25,327 bases of DNA from a virus. The stretch covers positions 1-25,327 of the IMG/VR virus record IMGVR_UViG_3300009420_001717; one strand, given 5' to 3'. Under the pieces are notes generated by a model. It was not told the origin of the DNA. It worked only from the letters and a program-made list of their open reading frames with translations, and did no database searches. Below are positions 14,825 through 21,699 of the stretch, piece after piece. The stretch's first letter is position 1. The number at the start of each line of letters is the position of its first letter. The position numbers and the translations under genes were made by a program.

Positions 14825-15513
14825 GTACAAGCGATATAATAAAAGCAAGAATTAAAAAAGCAGGAGCAAAGTTTTGGGCTGGTGATAACATCAGTGAGTT
14901 CCTACATGAAGGTGATAAGCAATTACTAGTAGATGAGTTGACTCCTAAGTTTGAAGCAGTACTAGATGGACTAGTAATTGACATTGAGAACGATCCTAAC
15001 AGTAACCAGACTGGTAAACGTCTAGCAAAGATGTATATCAATGAACTAATGACTGGTAGGTATGATCCTATCCCTAATGCTACGGCATTCCCTAACCATG
15101 TAGAAGATGGTTACAAAGGTATGATTGTAATTAGAAGTGAGATTACAAGTATGTGTTCTCATCATCACCAAACAGTTAAAGGTGTAGCATACATAGGTGT
15201 TATTGCAAGTGATAAACTAATAGGTTTGTCTAAATATACTAGAATAGCACAATGGTGTGCAAGTAGAGGAACACTACAAGAAGAACTATGCAATGATATT
15301 GCTAGAGAGATTAAGAAAGCATGTGTAACTGACCATGTAGGAGTTTACATACAAGCCACACACGGTTGCGTAGAGAATAGAGGTGTACAAGCACACAGCA
15401 GTCTTACACAAACGACTGTATTAGAAGGCGCATTTAAAGAAGAGGCTAAAGTACAACAGGAGTTTATGGATAATATTAAACTTCAACAGCAATTTGCAAA
15501 CGGTAAAGGTTAA
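14821..15513 (+). CDS. folE: GTP cyclohydrolase I
   Basis: This 230-residue enzyme converts GTP to 7,8-dihydroneopterin triphosphate, the first step of both folate and 7-deazaguanine (queuosine/preQ0) synthesis. Zinc ligands are visible: C112 with H114/H115 in MCSHHHQT and C183 in THGCVENRGV, followed by AHSSLTQT. The GLSKYTRI segment after the first zinc motif is family-typical. Length matches E. coli FolE (222). The ATG at 14821 has GGAGGGATAGG upstream and overlaps the previous stop (ATGA). A folate role for nucleotide synthesis is possible, but queE three genes away and the transglycosylase in the same window point to deazaguanine synthesis. Confidence 0.95.
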   Translation: MSTSDIIKARIKKAGAKFWAGDNISEFLHEGDKQLLVDELTPKFEAVLDGLVIDIENDPNSNQTGKRLAKMYINELMTGRYDPIPNATAFPNHVEDGYKGMIVIRSEITSMCSHHHQTVKGVAYIGVIASDKLIGLSKYTRIAQWCASRGTLQEELCNDIAREIKKACVTDHVGVYIQATHGCVENRGVQAHSSLTQTTVLEGAFKEEAKVQQEFMDNIKLQQQFANGKG

Positions 15514-15515
15514 AT

Positions 15516-16046
15516 ATGATAGAACGTAGACAATCAGGATTCGTAACAACAAATGGATTAGTTCCAGTAGATACTATATGTGCAAACATAGGTAAAGGTA
15601 AAACACTTGATGCCTTAACTAGAATATATCCTAAACTTACACACGAAGATGTCTATGAGGCTATTCACTTTTACTCGGACAATACTAATATCCCAATGGC
15701 GGATACAGATAAGATATTACAATTAGTAAACGTGGGCAAAGGTGCAGAAGATACTGTTATCGAAGTAACCAACCTACACCAAGTGGTATACATTAAACTA
15801 GTAGCAAAAGGACATTACTTTTATCCACAGGAAGGTAACTTTGCTAAACTAATGAATCAAGGATTAAGAATCTGTTGTTTAGATAATGTTATAACAGTAG
15901 AAGAAGAAAGAGAGTTTGATTCAGAATTACATGTATTAGTTAATGAGGCATTGCATAGAGCAGTACCAGATATACTTACAGACATTGATAGAACTAAGAA
16001 AGACTTAGACTATGATGAATACATACAAAGAAGAAATAATGATTGA
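15516..16046 (+). CDS. DUF433-like N-terminal domain protein
   Basis: This 176-residue protein lies two bases after folE and overlaps queE by eight. Residues 14-52 (ending TLDALTRIYPKLTHEDVYEA) resemble DUF433, a helix-turn-helix-like domain known from VapB45-type antitoxins, where the phrase hPxLTxEDVxxAL is diagnostic. The second half has strands and a basic/hydrophobic segment (VVYIKLVAKGHYFYPQ) that I do not recognise. The C-terminus is highly charged. It could be an operon regulator, an antitoxin-like protein or a pathway accessory. No PIN-domain toxin partner is adjacent. Confidence 0.65.
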   Translation: MIERRQSGFVTTNGLVPVDTICANIGKGKTLDALTRIYPKLTHEDVYEAIHFYSDNTNIPMADTDKILQLVNVGKGAEDTVIEVTNLHQVVYIKLVAKGHYFYPQEGNFAKLMNQGLRICCLDNVITVEEEREFDSELHVLVNEALHRAVPDILTDIDRTKKDLDYDEYIQRRNND

Positions 16047-16968
16047 AGTAAAGAAATTTGACAGTAAAGTTAAGAAGGAACCTAAGTTAAGGTACTCCGA
16101 AGCATTCTACTCCGTACAAGGAGAAGGACGTTGGGTAGGTGTGCCAAGTATATTCTTAAGGACTTTTGGTTGTAACTTTGAATGTGCAGGATTTGGACAG
16201 CCACGTGGAGACATCATAGCGAAGGAAAGTATGCCTTACCTAACTGATGAACGTGCAGACAAGAACCATCCCAATGCTTATAAAAGCATTGAAGATTTAC
16301 CTGTTACCCCTATAGGGTGTGACAGTAGTGCCAGTTGGGCGGCGAAGTATAAACACTTACAGATGACAAAGTCAGTAAGTGAAGTGGTTAATCACATCAC
16401 ATCGCTTTTACCCAATGGCACATTCCAGGGCCGGCACGGCGAAGACATTCACTTGGTGATTACAGGTGGTGAACCGCTACTAGGGTGGCAACGTGTCTGG
16501 CCCGACCTTATTGATATATTACATTCTGACTATGGATTAGTTAATGTAACATTTGAAACTAATGGCAGTAAGCATTGTGAAGATAATATGACTGAATACT
16601 TTAACAATGAAGGCAGAGATGTACATGTTACTTGGAGTACATCACCTAAACTAACTATTAGTGCAGAGAAGTTAGAAGATACACTTATACCAGATGCATT
16701 AGTTAGTATGAACAAAGTAGAGAACAGTTTTTTATATAATAAATTTGTTGTTAGAGACAAGACTGACTTTGATGAAGTTGATATGTTTGTAGATGCATAC
16801 AAGAAAGCAGGAGTTAAGATAGATTCTATTTACTGTATGCCAGAAGGTGCAACGTTTGAACAACAAGAGCTCACAGAGAAAGATGTTGCAGAAGCATGTA
16901 TGCAGACAGGATACAAGTTTAGTCCTAGATTGCATATTAGTTTGTTTGGTAATGCGTGGGGTACTTAA
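16039..16968 (+). CDS. queE: 7-carboxy-7-deazaguanine synthase (radical SAM)
   Basis: This 309-residue enzyme would turn carboxy-tetrahydropterin into 7-carboxy-7-deazaguanine (CDG). YSEAFYSVQGEG at 19-30 is the QueE substrate loop. C45 and C49 (CNFEC) are two of the [4Fe-4S] ligands. The third is probably C94 in IGCDSS, equivalent to the CD[ST] end of the usual cluster motif, so about 44 residues separate the second and third cysteines. GGEP at 143-146 binds SAM, and FETNGS and CMPEG follow. It is longer than E. coli QueE (223). I prefer the ATG at 16039; an in-frame ATG at 16012 is possible. The first half of the gene is about 46% G+C by hand count and the second about 32%. E. coli QueE also inhibits cell division, an alternative role to bear in mind. 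Confidence 0.88.
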   Translation: MIEVKKFDSKVKKEPKLRYSEAFYSVQGEGRWVGVPSIFLRTFGCNFECAGFGQPRGDIIAKESMPYLTDERADKNHPNAYKSIEDLPVTPIGCDSSASWAAKYKHLQMTKSVSEVVNHITSLLPNGTFQGRHGEDIHLVITGGEPLLGWQRVWPDLIDILHSDYGLVNVTFETNGSKHCEDNMTEYFNNEGRDVHVTWSTSPKLTISAEKLEDTLIPDALVSMNKVENSFLYNKFVVRDKTDFDEVDMFVDAYKKAGVKIDSIYCMPEGATFEQQELTEKDVAEACMQTGYKFSPRLHISLFGNAWGT

Positions 16969-17117
16969 TGAATAGAGTTATTGTTTTGATATCATTATTA
17001 CTACTAGCATTGTTTAGTTTCACAACGTACTGGCAGTATGCAAATTGTACAACGGAATTTACAGAGCATGGACATCCTATTACAATTTGTAAGCCAATGG
17101 AGTATAGAGATCGATGA
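16968..17117 (+). CDS. Signal-anchored small protein
   Basis: This 49-residue protein starts one base inside the queE stop (TAATG). Residues 4-22 form a hydrophobic segment (VIVLISLLLLALFSFTTYW) that could be a signal peptide or anchor. The rest contains two cysteines (CTTEF and TICKPM), which could form a disulfide if exported. It overlaps the next gene by four bases (ATGA). Function unknown. Confidence 0.6.
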   Translation: MNRVIVLISLLLLALFSFTTYWQYANCTTEFTEHGHPITICKPMEYRDR

Positions 17118-17272
17118 AATATTATTGGAAGCTCTGGGCAATGAGTCTAGGAGAGAAAGCATCAGACGATTCAGTTACAGCAGACAGGGTAGCAATTATA
17201 CGAAGTATAGTTGTATTAGTAAACTTTATAACATGTTTCTTTATTATAGCAGGAAACATAAGGCATTGGTAG
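17114..17272 (+). CDS. Small membrane protein (MKYYWKLWAMSLGE family)
   Basis: This 52-residue protein has an N-terminal amphipathic segment, a charged ADRVAIIR stretch and one membrane helix near the C-terminus (about residues 31-47, IVVLVNFITCFFIIAG). I recall closely similar proteins in many T4-like marine phages, with no known function. It is embedded in a chain of overlapping genes (ATGA upstream). Confidence 0.65.
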   Translation: MKYYWKLWAMSLGEKASDDSVTADRVAIIRSIVVLVNFITCFFIIAGNIRHW

Positions 17273-17273
17273 T

Positions 17274-17417
17274 ATGAGATATTGTAGCAGTTGCAACAAA
17301 TTACTCATGCTAGATATAAAATATCACACAGCAGATGGAAGTCATGTGTTCTGTGATGCATACTGTTCACATGATTGGCACAGTAAACAAAAGACGGAGA
17401 AGAAAGATGGCGAATAA
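17274..17417 (+). CDS. Small zinc-ribbon-like protein
   Basis: This 47-residue protein begins MRYCSSCNKLL and has a second cysteine pair CDAYC at about residues 27-31, close to histidines. The CxxC...CxxxC spacing of about 20 residues suggests a treble-clef or ribbon-type zinc site. It lies one base after the upstream stop and overlaps the next gene by 11 bases. Function unknown. Confidence 0.6.
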   Translation: MRYCSSCNKLLMLDIKYHTADGSHVFCDAYCSHDWHSKQKTEKKDGE

Positions 17418-17898
17418 ATTAATACCATTTGGAATGACCCCTAAGGGTTTGACTACAAAAGGTAAAGCAAGAGAGATTGCACAGGCAAAGTATGAACTTG
17501 ATGGCATTGAGTTGAAGAAAGCATTGGCAATTATTGAGTGTAATACTGATGAAGAGAAGGCGAAAGCTGAAACTAAAGTAGAACTAGAAGAAGGTGTGAT
17601 TACACCGAAAGAAGCAGAGAAACGTGATGCTATCATTGACAAAACTCCTTGGGTAGATGTTAAAAAGATGGATGTGAACGTTGATGATCCTAAACAAGGC
17701 TACATGGAACTAGATTGGAACGATGAGTTTGTTGTTATGTTACAGGGTAAAGGTTACATTGGTGAAACTGATGAAGCAGTAGTAAACAAATGGTTCAATG
17801 ATATCTGTAGAACAGTTTTACTACAAGAGATAGAGGATCAAGACTACGGACTAGAAGTTCAGGAAGATGTCATTACAATTAATGACGAAGCAAAGTAA
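17407..17898 (+). CDS. Conserved phage protein of unknown function
   Basis: This 163-residue protein starts at the ATG at 17407 (MANKLIPFGMTPKGL). I prefer it over an upstream in-frame ATG because it matches the usual N-terminus of this marine-phage family and lies behind AGAAGAAAG. The middle is a long charged coiled-coil-like helix (KKALAIIECNTDEEKAKAE). The C-terminal part has DWNDEFVVMLQGKGYIG and a VNKWFNDICR helix. I recall relatives in T4-like cyanophages and pelagiphages, without function. Its stop overlaps the next start by one base. Confidence 0.78.
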   Translation: MANKLIPFGMTPKGLTTKGKAREIAQAKYELDGIELKKALAIIECNTDEEKAKAETKVELEEGVITPKEAEKRDAIIDKTPWVDVKKMDVNVDDPKQGYMELDWNDEFVVMLQGKGYIGETDEAVVNKWFNDICRTVLLQEIEDQDYGLEVQEDVITINDEAK

Positions 17899-18167
17899 TG
17901 GCAAACATTGATAACACAGTAGCAAAGGCAAAACTAGCCAAGTTCGTTAACGAACATATGGTACCTAGTATTGCAGAATTTGTACAATCGTTATCAGATG
18001 AAGAGATAGTAGACTTACTAGGCAGTTTCAAAGTAATGAATATTGACCTAATGAAAGACTTGACAGATGCGGCAAAAGAGCGTAAAATACAAAGTAATCA
18101 ATGGACAGAAGATAGTCCGTTTGATGCTTTTATGGAAGGCGGCATAGCAGATAGGGAGAAGTCATAA
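17898..18167 (+). CDS. Small conserved-looking helical protein
   Basis: This 89-residue all-helical protein begins MANIDNTVAKAKLAKFVNEH and has a central helix SLSDEEIVDLLGSF. It is one-base coupled to both neighbours (TAATG on each side). The composition is typical of the rest of the window. I recall relatives in marine T4-like phages with no assigned role. Confidence 0.72.
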   Translation: MANIDNTVAKAKLAKFVNEHMVPSIAEFVQSLSDEEIVDLLGSFKVMNIDLMKDLTDAAKERKIQSNQWTEDSPFDAFMEGGIADREKS

Positions 18168-18499
18168 TGCAGAAAGTTCATATGAATGACATTGGTGGAG
18201 AAGTTATCAAGGATACTAGTGTTTATAAGTTAAAAGACAACCCATTTGGTAATAATTTAGTATTAAGTAGTACCTTTTTAAGAGAGAATCAAGAAACAAG
18301 TGGACATAGACATGAAGGACAGGAAGAAGTATACTTTTTTGTATCAGGCACAGGTGAGATGGAGATAGACCACAGACGGTTTAAAGTCGAGCCTAATGAT
18401 GTTATTTGTATTAATGACGGAGAGTTCCATAAAGTTTATAACACAGGAAAGTTGGGACTGTATTTTGTATGTGTATTTGATGGAGCGAGGAACCACTAA
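18167..18499 (+). CDS. Cupin-domain protein
   Basis: This 110-residue protein is a single cupin barrel. Motif 1 is GHRHEGQEEVYFFVSGTGE (residues 46-64) with metal ligands H47, H49 and an E at 53-54. Motif 2 includes VEPNDVICINDGEFHKV with H88. Small cupins of this type include sugar isomerases, dioxygenases and sensors. In context it might act on a nucleotide sugar with the epimerase and oxidoreductases, but those genes are several kilobases away, so the substrate is unknown. One-base overlaps with both neighbours place it in the same long operon as the nuclease gene. Confidence 0.88.
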   Translation: MQKVHMNDIGGEVIKDTSVYKLKDNPFGNNLVLSSTFLRENQETSGHRHEGQEEVYFFVSGTGEMEIDHRRFKVEPNDVICINDGEFHKVYNTGKLGLYFVCVFDGARNH

Positions 18500-19488
18500 T
18501 GAATTATTTACTTGTTGATGGATTGAATATGTTTATGAGAGCCAAGCATGTTGGTGGCAGAGGTGCTGACATCGATACTAAGATTGGTATGGCTATGCAC
18601 ATTATGTTTAACAGCATTAACAAGTGCTGGAGAGAGTTTGATGGCAATCATATTGTATTATGTTTGGAAGGTCGTTCATGGCGTAAGGACTTTTACACTC
18701 CTTACAAAGCAAACCGTAGAGTAATAGCAGACAGTAGAAGTGTTAGAGAACAGGAAGATGATGAGCTATACTTTGAAGCATACGATAGTATGGTACAGTT
18801 CTTTGCTGAAAAGACTAATGTGTCTGTAGTAAGATGCGAAACAGCAGAGGCAGATGATATGATTGCTGTATGGATTCAACAACATCCAGATGATAATCAT
18901 TACATAGTTAGCACAGACAGTGACTTCTATCAGCTACTAGCACCCAATGTAACGCAGTACAACGGCACAACGGATCAAGTAGTTACATTAGAAGGTTGGA
19001 AAGATTTAAAGAGTGGAAATGAAGTTATAGATAAGAAAACTAATGCACCTAAGACTCCAATTGTCCCTGCGTGGGTATTGTTTGAGAAGTGTGTTAGAGG
19101 CGATAGTTCAGACAATGTGTTTGCGGCATACCCTGGTGCTAGAGTAAAAGGTACTAAGAACAAAACAGGTATGAGAGAAGCCTTTGATGACAGAAACACA
19201 GGTGGCTATAACTACAATAACTTTATGCTACAACGTTGGGTCGACCATGAAGGAGACGAACATAGAGTTCGCACAGACTTTGAGCGTAACATGACATTAA
19301 TAGACTTAACTAAGCAACCTGATGACGTTAAAGAGTTATGTGTACAACGTATGAACGAAGGCAAGAACAATGATCCTGTCTCTAACATAGGTATACACTT
19401 TATGAAGTTTTGTTCTAAGTGGAACTTACAACGTATGAGTGATAATGCTCAGACATATAGTGGAATGTTAAATGGACGAGCTGGATAA
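18499..19488 (+). CDS. rnh: T4 RNase H-like 5'-3' exonuclease (FEN family)
   Basis: This 329-residue flap-endonuclease-family protein resembles T4 RNase H (305 residues), which removes RNA primers from lagging-strand fragments. Metal-binding carboxylates are visible: D7 in LLVDGLN, E117, D119 and D120 in ETAEADDMI, D140 and D142 in STDSDFYQL, and D202 and D205 in RGDSSDN, preceding a helix-hairpin-like region. It would act in the cytoplasm with the polymerase and clamp. It overlaps the next gene by 17 bases. The C-terminal region after residue 210 has an insertion-like Gly/Asn-rich stretch, but no key residue appears missing. Confidence 0.9.
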   Translation: MNYLLVDGLNMFMRAKHVGGRGADIDTKIGMAMHIMFNSINKCWREFDGNHIVLCLEGRSWRKDFYTPYKANRRVIADSRSVREQEDDELYFEAYDSMVQFFAEKTNVSVVRCETAEADDMIAVWIQQHPDDNHYIVSTDSDFYQLLAPNVTQYNGTTDQVVTLEGWKDLKSGNEVIDKKTNAPKTPIVPAWVLFEKCVRGDSSDNVFAAYPGARVKGTKNKTGMREAFDDRNTGGYNYNNFMLQRWVDHEGDEHRVRTDFERNMTLIDLTKQPDDVKELCVQRMNEGKNNDPVSNIGIHFMKFCSKWNLQRMSDNAQTYSGMLNGRAG

Positions 19489-19633
19489 AGATATAGATAA
19501 GATGATGAAAGAAATTAAGAAGCCAACGAAACAACGTTGGATATTTGAGAGAGCCGGTGATAAGGTTTACAAAAGAGAATTTGGTGCTGAACCTAGCACT
19601 AGAGTTTTAATCAATCCTGAGGAGGTAAAGTAA
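19472..19633 (+). CDS. Small conserved phage protein
   Basis: This 53-residue protein starts MDELDKDIDKMMKEIKKP and continues KQRWIFERAGDKVYKREFGA, a helix followed by a strand-rich tail. I recall the RWIFER...VYKREFGA pattern from other marine T4-like phages. It begins inside the end of the nuclease gene and ends one base into the next start (TAATG), so expression is coupled. Function unknown. Confidence 0.65.
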   Translation: MDELDKDIDKMMKEIKKPTKQRWIFERAGDKVYKREFGAEPSTRVLINPEEVK

Positions 19634-20157
19634 TGATTAAGTTCAAACAGCAAGTAAAGTTGCAAAAGATAAGTGAAGATGCATGGATCGTTAATGATAA
19701 CGAGAAACGTGTAGGTATACTTCACAAAACAGTCCAAGACAAATACACATACTTGGACAAAACGGAAACGATACTATTCGAGAACAGAGATGAAGTTCAA
19801 GAAGCATTTAAGAATCAATTTGTATTTGATAATGAAGTAGAGTTAGACATTAATCAACCAGCAACATTCTATATCAAAGGGTATAGTGTAGACTATCCTA
19901 ATCCTGTTCCAGTTGAAGTGGATCATGAGGATTACATGGAAGAGATTCCATTGTTTGCTAAAACAGAAAACAGTAATGTTTACTATGCGGCAGGTTGGTA
20001 TGCTATTAATTTTGAGAAAGGTTGGAAGCACGGTAACTGTCCAAAACTTAATACACTTATAACATATGGTTATGAAGGTCCTTTCAAGACTAAGTTAGAA
20101 TTGAAACTAAGACTAAAAGTATTAAACAAAATTAAACGTAAAGCATCTAAGTCATAG
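19633..20157 (+). CDS. Conserved phage protein of unknown function
   Basis: This 174-residue, strand-rich protein starts MIKFKQQVKLQKISEDAWIV. Landmarks are FYIKGYSVDYPNP (82-94), VYYAAGWYAINFEKGW (115-130), CPKLNTLITYGYEGPFKT and a basic C-terminal helix. I remember this layout as a recurring protein of T4-like marine phages without known function. The basic tail might contact nucleic acid. The AGGAGG upstream of the ATG is a strong ribosome binding site. Confidence 0.75.
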   Translation: MIKFKQQVKLQKISEDAWIVNDNEKRVGILHKTVQDKYTYLDKTETILFENRDEVQEAFKNQFVFDNEVELDINQPATFYIKGYSVDYPNPVPVEVDHEDYMEEIPLFAKTENSNVYYAAGWYAINFEKGWKHGNCPKLNTLITYGYEGPFKTKLELKLRLKVLNKIKRKASKS

Positions 20158-20159
20158 TA

Positions 20160-20342
20160 ATGGACTCTCCGTTACAACAATTCATAGATAGGGTTAATGC
20201 TTTAACTAAAGAAACGAAACGTGGAGAGACTGTATTCGACTTACATTTCTTATACAAAGTAGTAAAAGAGATAGAGCAACAAGGCAACAATGAACCAGAG
20301 GAACAGATAGTAACAGGTGGAACTTTTAAGGAAAATGATTGA
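20160..20342 (+). CDS. Small helical hypothetical protein
   Basis: This 60-residue frame begins two bases after the upstream stop (MDSPLQQFIDRVNALTKETK) and is predicted to be two helices with an acidic tail. It overlaps the next gene by eight bases. The start lacks a clear ribosome binding site but lies close enough to the upstream stop for coupling. Function unknown. Confidence 0.58.
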   Translation: MDSPLQQFIDRVNALTKETKRGETVFDLHFLYKVVKEIEQQGNNEPEEQIVTGGTFKEND

Positions 20343-20652
20343 CAAGGCATTGGGTGGTACTCCTCAGACCAATGGTATGAAACAATCTGCCGATGTAGAG
20401 TGGAGAGAAGACTGTGGCTACAATAAGTTCTTTGAACACGAACTAGTTTGGCAACAAGGATACTACGATGGCAAAGACGAAGACTGGAGCCAGATTGGCA
20501 TACCCCATACCCTACTATCCGATATAAATACTAATGCAAAAGGAAAGTATGGATGGCATTTCAATGTTGTTCGTGATACTAAATATGCGATAATAACATT
20601 TGAAGATGAGGATGATGCATTATGGTTCCGTCTTACAAAAAATAAGGAATAA
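20335..20652 (+). CDS. Conserved phage protein of unknown function
   Basis: This 105-residue protein runs from the ATG at 20335 (TAAGGAA upstream). The C-terminal half, KYGWHFNVVRDTKYAIITFEDEDDALWFRLTKN, is a strand-helix pattern I recall from many T4-like marine phage proteins. The same EDDAxWF ending recurs in the 22031-22396 product, so the two may be distantly related. Function unknown. Confidence 0.72.
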   Translation: MIDKALGGTPQTNGMKQSADVEWREDCGYNKFFEHELVWQQGYYDGKDEDWSQIGIPHTLLSDINTNAKGKYGWHFNVVRDTKYAIITFEDEDDALWFRLTKNKE

Positions 20653-20653
20653 T

Positions 20654-20893
20654 ATGATAGTAGAAATTTACAGTAAACCACAATGCCCATACTGTGATAT
20701 GGCAAAGAACTTAGCAACACAAAAAGAATACGATTTAACAGTTAAAATGTTGGACGAAGACTTTGACAGAGAAGCACTAATGGAAACATTTCCAGGTGCA
20801 AGAACTTTCCCACAGATTATAGTTGATGGCGAAAAGATTGGCGGCTACCAAGAGTTTAAAACATTAGTAATGCGTGAAGGCTTAGGTAAGTAA
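20654..20893 (+). CDS. grx: Glutaredoxin (dithiol, CPYC)
   Basis: This 79-residue classic glutaredoxin has active site C11-P-Y-C14, the cis-proline motif TFP (ARTFPQIIV) and GGYQEF for glutathione binding. It would reduce disulfides with glutathione, for instance in ribonucleotide reductase, in the cytoplasm. The ATG at 20654 gives the normal N-terminus MIVEIYSKPQ, one base after the upstream stop region; a longer frame from 20600 is not needed. Its stop overlaps the cytochrome gene start by one base (TAATG), so the two are tightly coupled. Confidence 0.95.
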   Translation: MIVEIYSKPQCPYCDMAKNLATQKEYDLTVKMLDEDFDREALMETFPGARTFPQIIVDGEKIGGYQEFKTLVMREGLGK

Positions 20894-21363
20894 TGAGAGA
20901 ATTAGGTTTAGTATTAGGTGGCATTGCTGTATTCACAGTCTTTTTTGTAGGGGTTATATATCCAAACGTAGAGTACAAAGGCTATGCAAGTAATCATAGT
21001 TGCACAGGCGAATGCTACGAGCAGTATGTTGCAGACAATGGTACAGTTGGAGAACAAATACAAGAACAAAAGGCTATAGCAATAGCCAAAGAAGAAGCAG
21101 GCATAGTTGATGTGTTTGAAAACATCAGAGGACTATGGGCAGGTTGTGCCGCATGTCATGGTGCACAAGGACAGGGACAAGGTATGTTTCCTAAGTTAGC
21201 AGGACAAAGTTCAGACTATATAGCAGGCAGGCTAAATGCTTACAAAAATAGAGAAAAAATAGGAATGAACAGTACGATGATGTGGGGTCAAGCCGCAGGA
21301 CTATCGGACAAACAAATAGAACAGTTAAGTCTGTTCGTAGAAGAGGGATTTCCAGATGAGTAA
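20893..21363 (+). CDS. Membrane-anchored c-type cytochrome
   Basis: This 156-residue protein has an N-terminal hydrophobic helix (residues 5-23, a signal anchor), a linker of about 60 residues containing C37 and C41 (CTGEC), and a class I cytochrome c domain. The haem motif is C85-A-A-C88-H89, followed by GAQGQGQGMFPKLAGQSSDYI as in c4/c553-type cytochromes. A likely axial methionine is M129 or M130 ahead of AAGLSDKQIEQLSLFV. Haem would be attached in the periplasm by the host maturation system. A phage cytochrome c is unusual. It might carry electrons in the host respiratory chain during infection. Coupled by short overlaps to a glutaredoxin on each side, which supports a redox cassette and argues against contamination. 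Confidence 0.9.
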   Translation: MRELGLVLGGIAVFTVFFVGVIYPNVEYKGYASNHSCTGECYEQYVADNGTVGEQIQEQKAIAIAKEEAGIVDVFENIRGLWAGCAACHGAQGQGQGMFPKLAGQSSDYIAGRLNAYKNREKIGMNSTMMWGQAAGLSDKQIEQLSLFVEEGFPDE

Positions 21364-21664
21364 TACAAAAGAACAATTAGAACAAATAATCAAAGACAAC
21401 GATATTATATTGTTTATGAAAGGCGACCCACATCAACCAAGATGCGGATTTAGTGCTACTGTAGTAGATATATTAAAAGAGCATAAAGCACAATTCAGTT
21501 ATTTCGATATACTAGAAGATAACGAAGTCAGAGCAACACTTCCTGAAGTTAGTGATTGGCCCACATTCCCACAACTGTTTGTAAAGGGTGAGCTGATAGG
21601 TGGCTGTGATATTATCACAGAGATGCATGAATCAGGTGAATTAAAAGCAGTCTTACTAGATTAA
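21356..21664 (+). CDS. grxD: Monothiol glutaredoxin (CGFS, GrxD-like)
   Basis: This 102-residue protein has the monothiol active site C30-G-F-S33, preceded by ILFMKGDPHQPR, the typical lysine/proline loop. SDWPTFPQLFVKGELIGGCDI carries the cis-proline TFP and the GG-CD glutathione/cluster motif. CGFS glutaredoxins bind and deliver [2Fe-2S] clusters and interact with BolA; E. coli GrxD has 115 residues. It overlaps the cytochrome end by eight bases. It could supply iron-sulfur clusters to phage enzymes such as QueE, or take over host iron homeostasis. It is the last gene before a late-promoter-like box. Confidence 0.95.
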   Translation: MSNTKEQLEQIIKDNDIILFMKGDPHQPRCGFSATVVDILKEHKAQFSYFDILEDNEVRATLPEVSDWPTFPQLFVKGELIGGCDIITEMHESGELKAVLLD

Positions 21665-21699
21665 ACATAGTTATAACACCAATTAAAACTAGTTTTATT

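Noticed and set aside
16012-16038. Nine-residue N-terminal extension of QueE
   Set aside because: It would lie entirely within the upstream gene and adds no conserved sequence. The ATG at 16039 fits the coupling overlap better, though the upstream ATG cannot be excluded.
17038-17277. Open frame of 79 codons on the plus strand
   Set aside because: It is out of frame with three well-formed overlapping short genes (16968-17117, 17114-17272, 17274-17417). Its composition is not protein-like and it has no ribosome binding site.
20600-20893. Longer glutaredoxin starting at 20600
   Set aside because: The extra N-terminal residues overlap the upstream gene and are not glutaredoxin-like. The ATG at 20654 gives the usual N-terminus.
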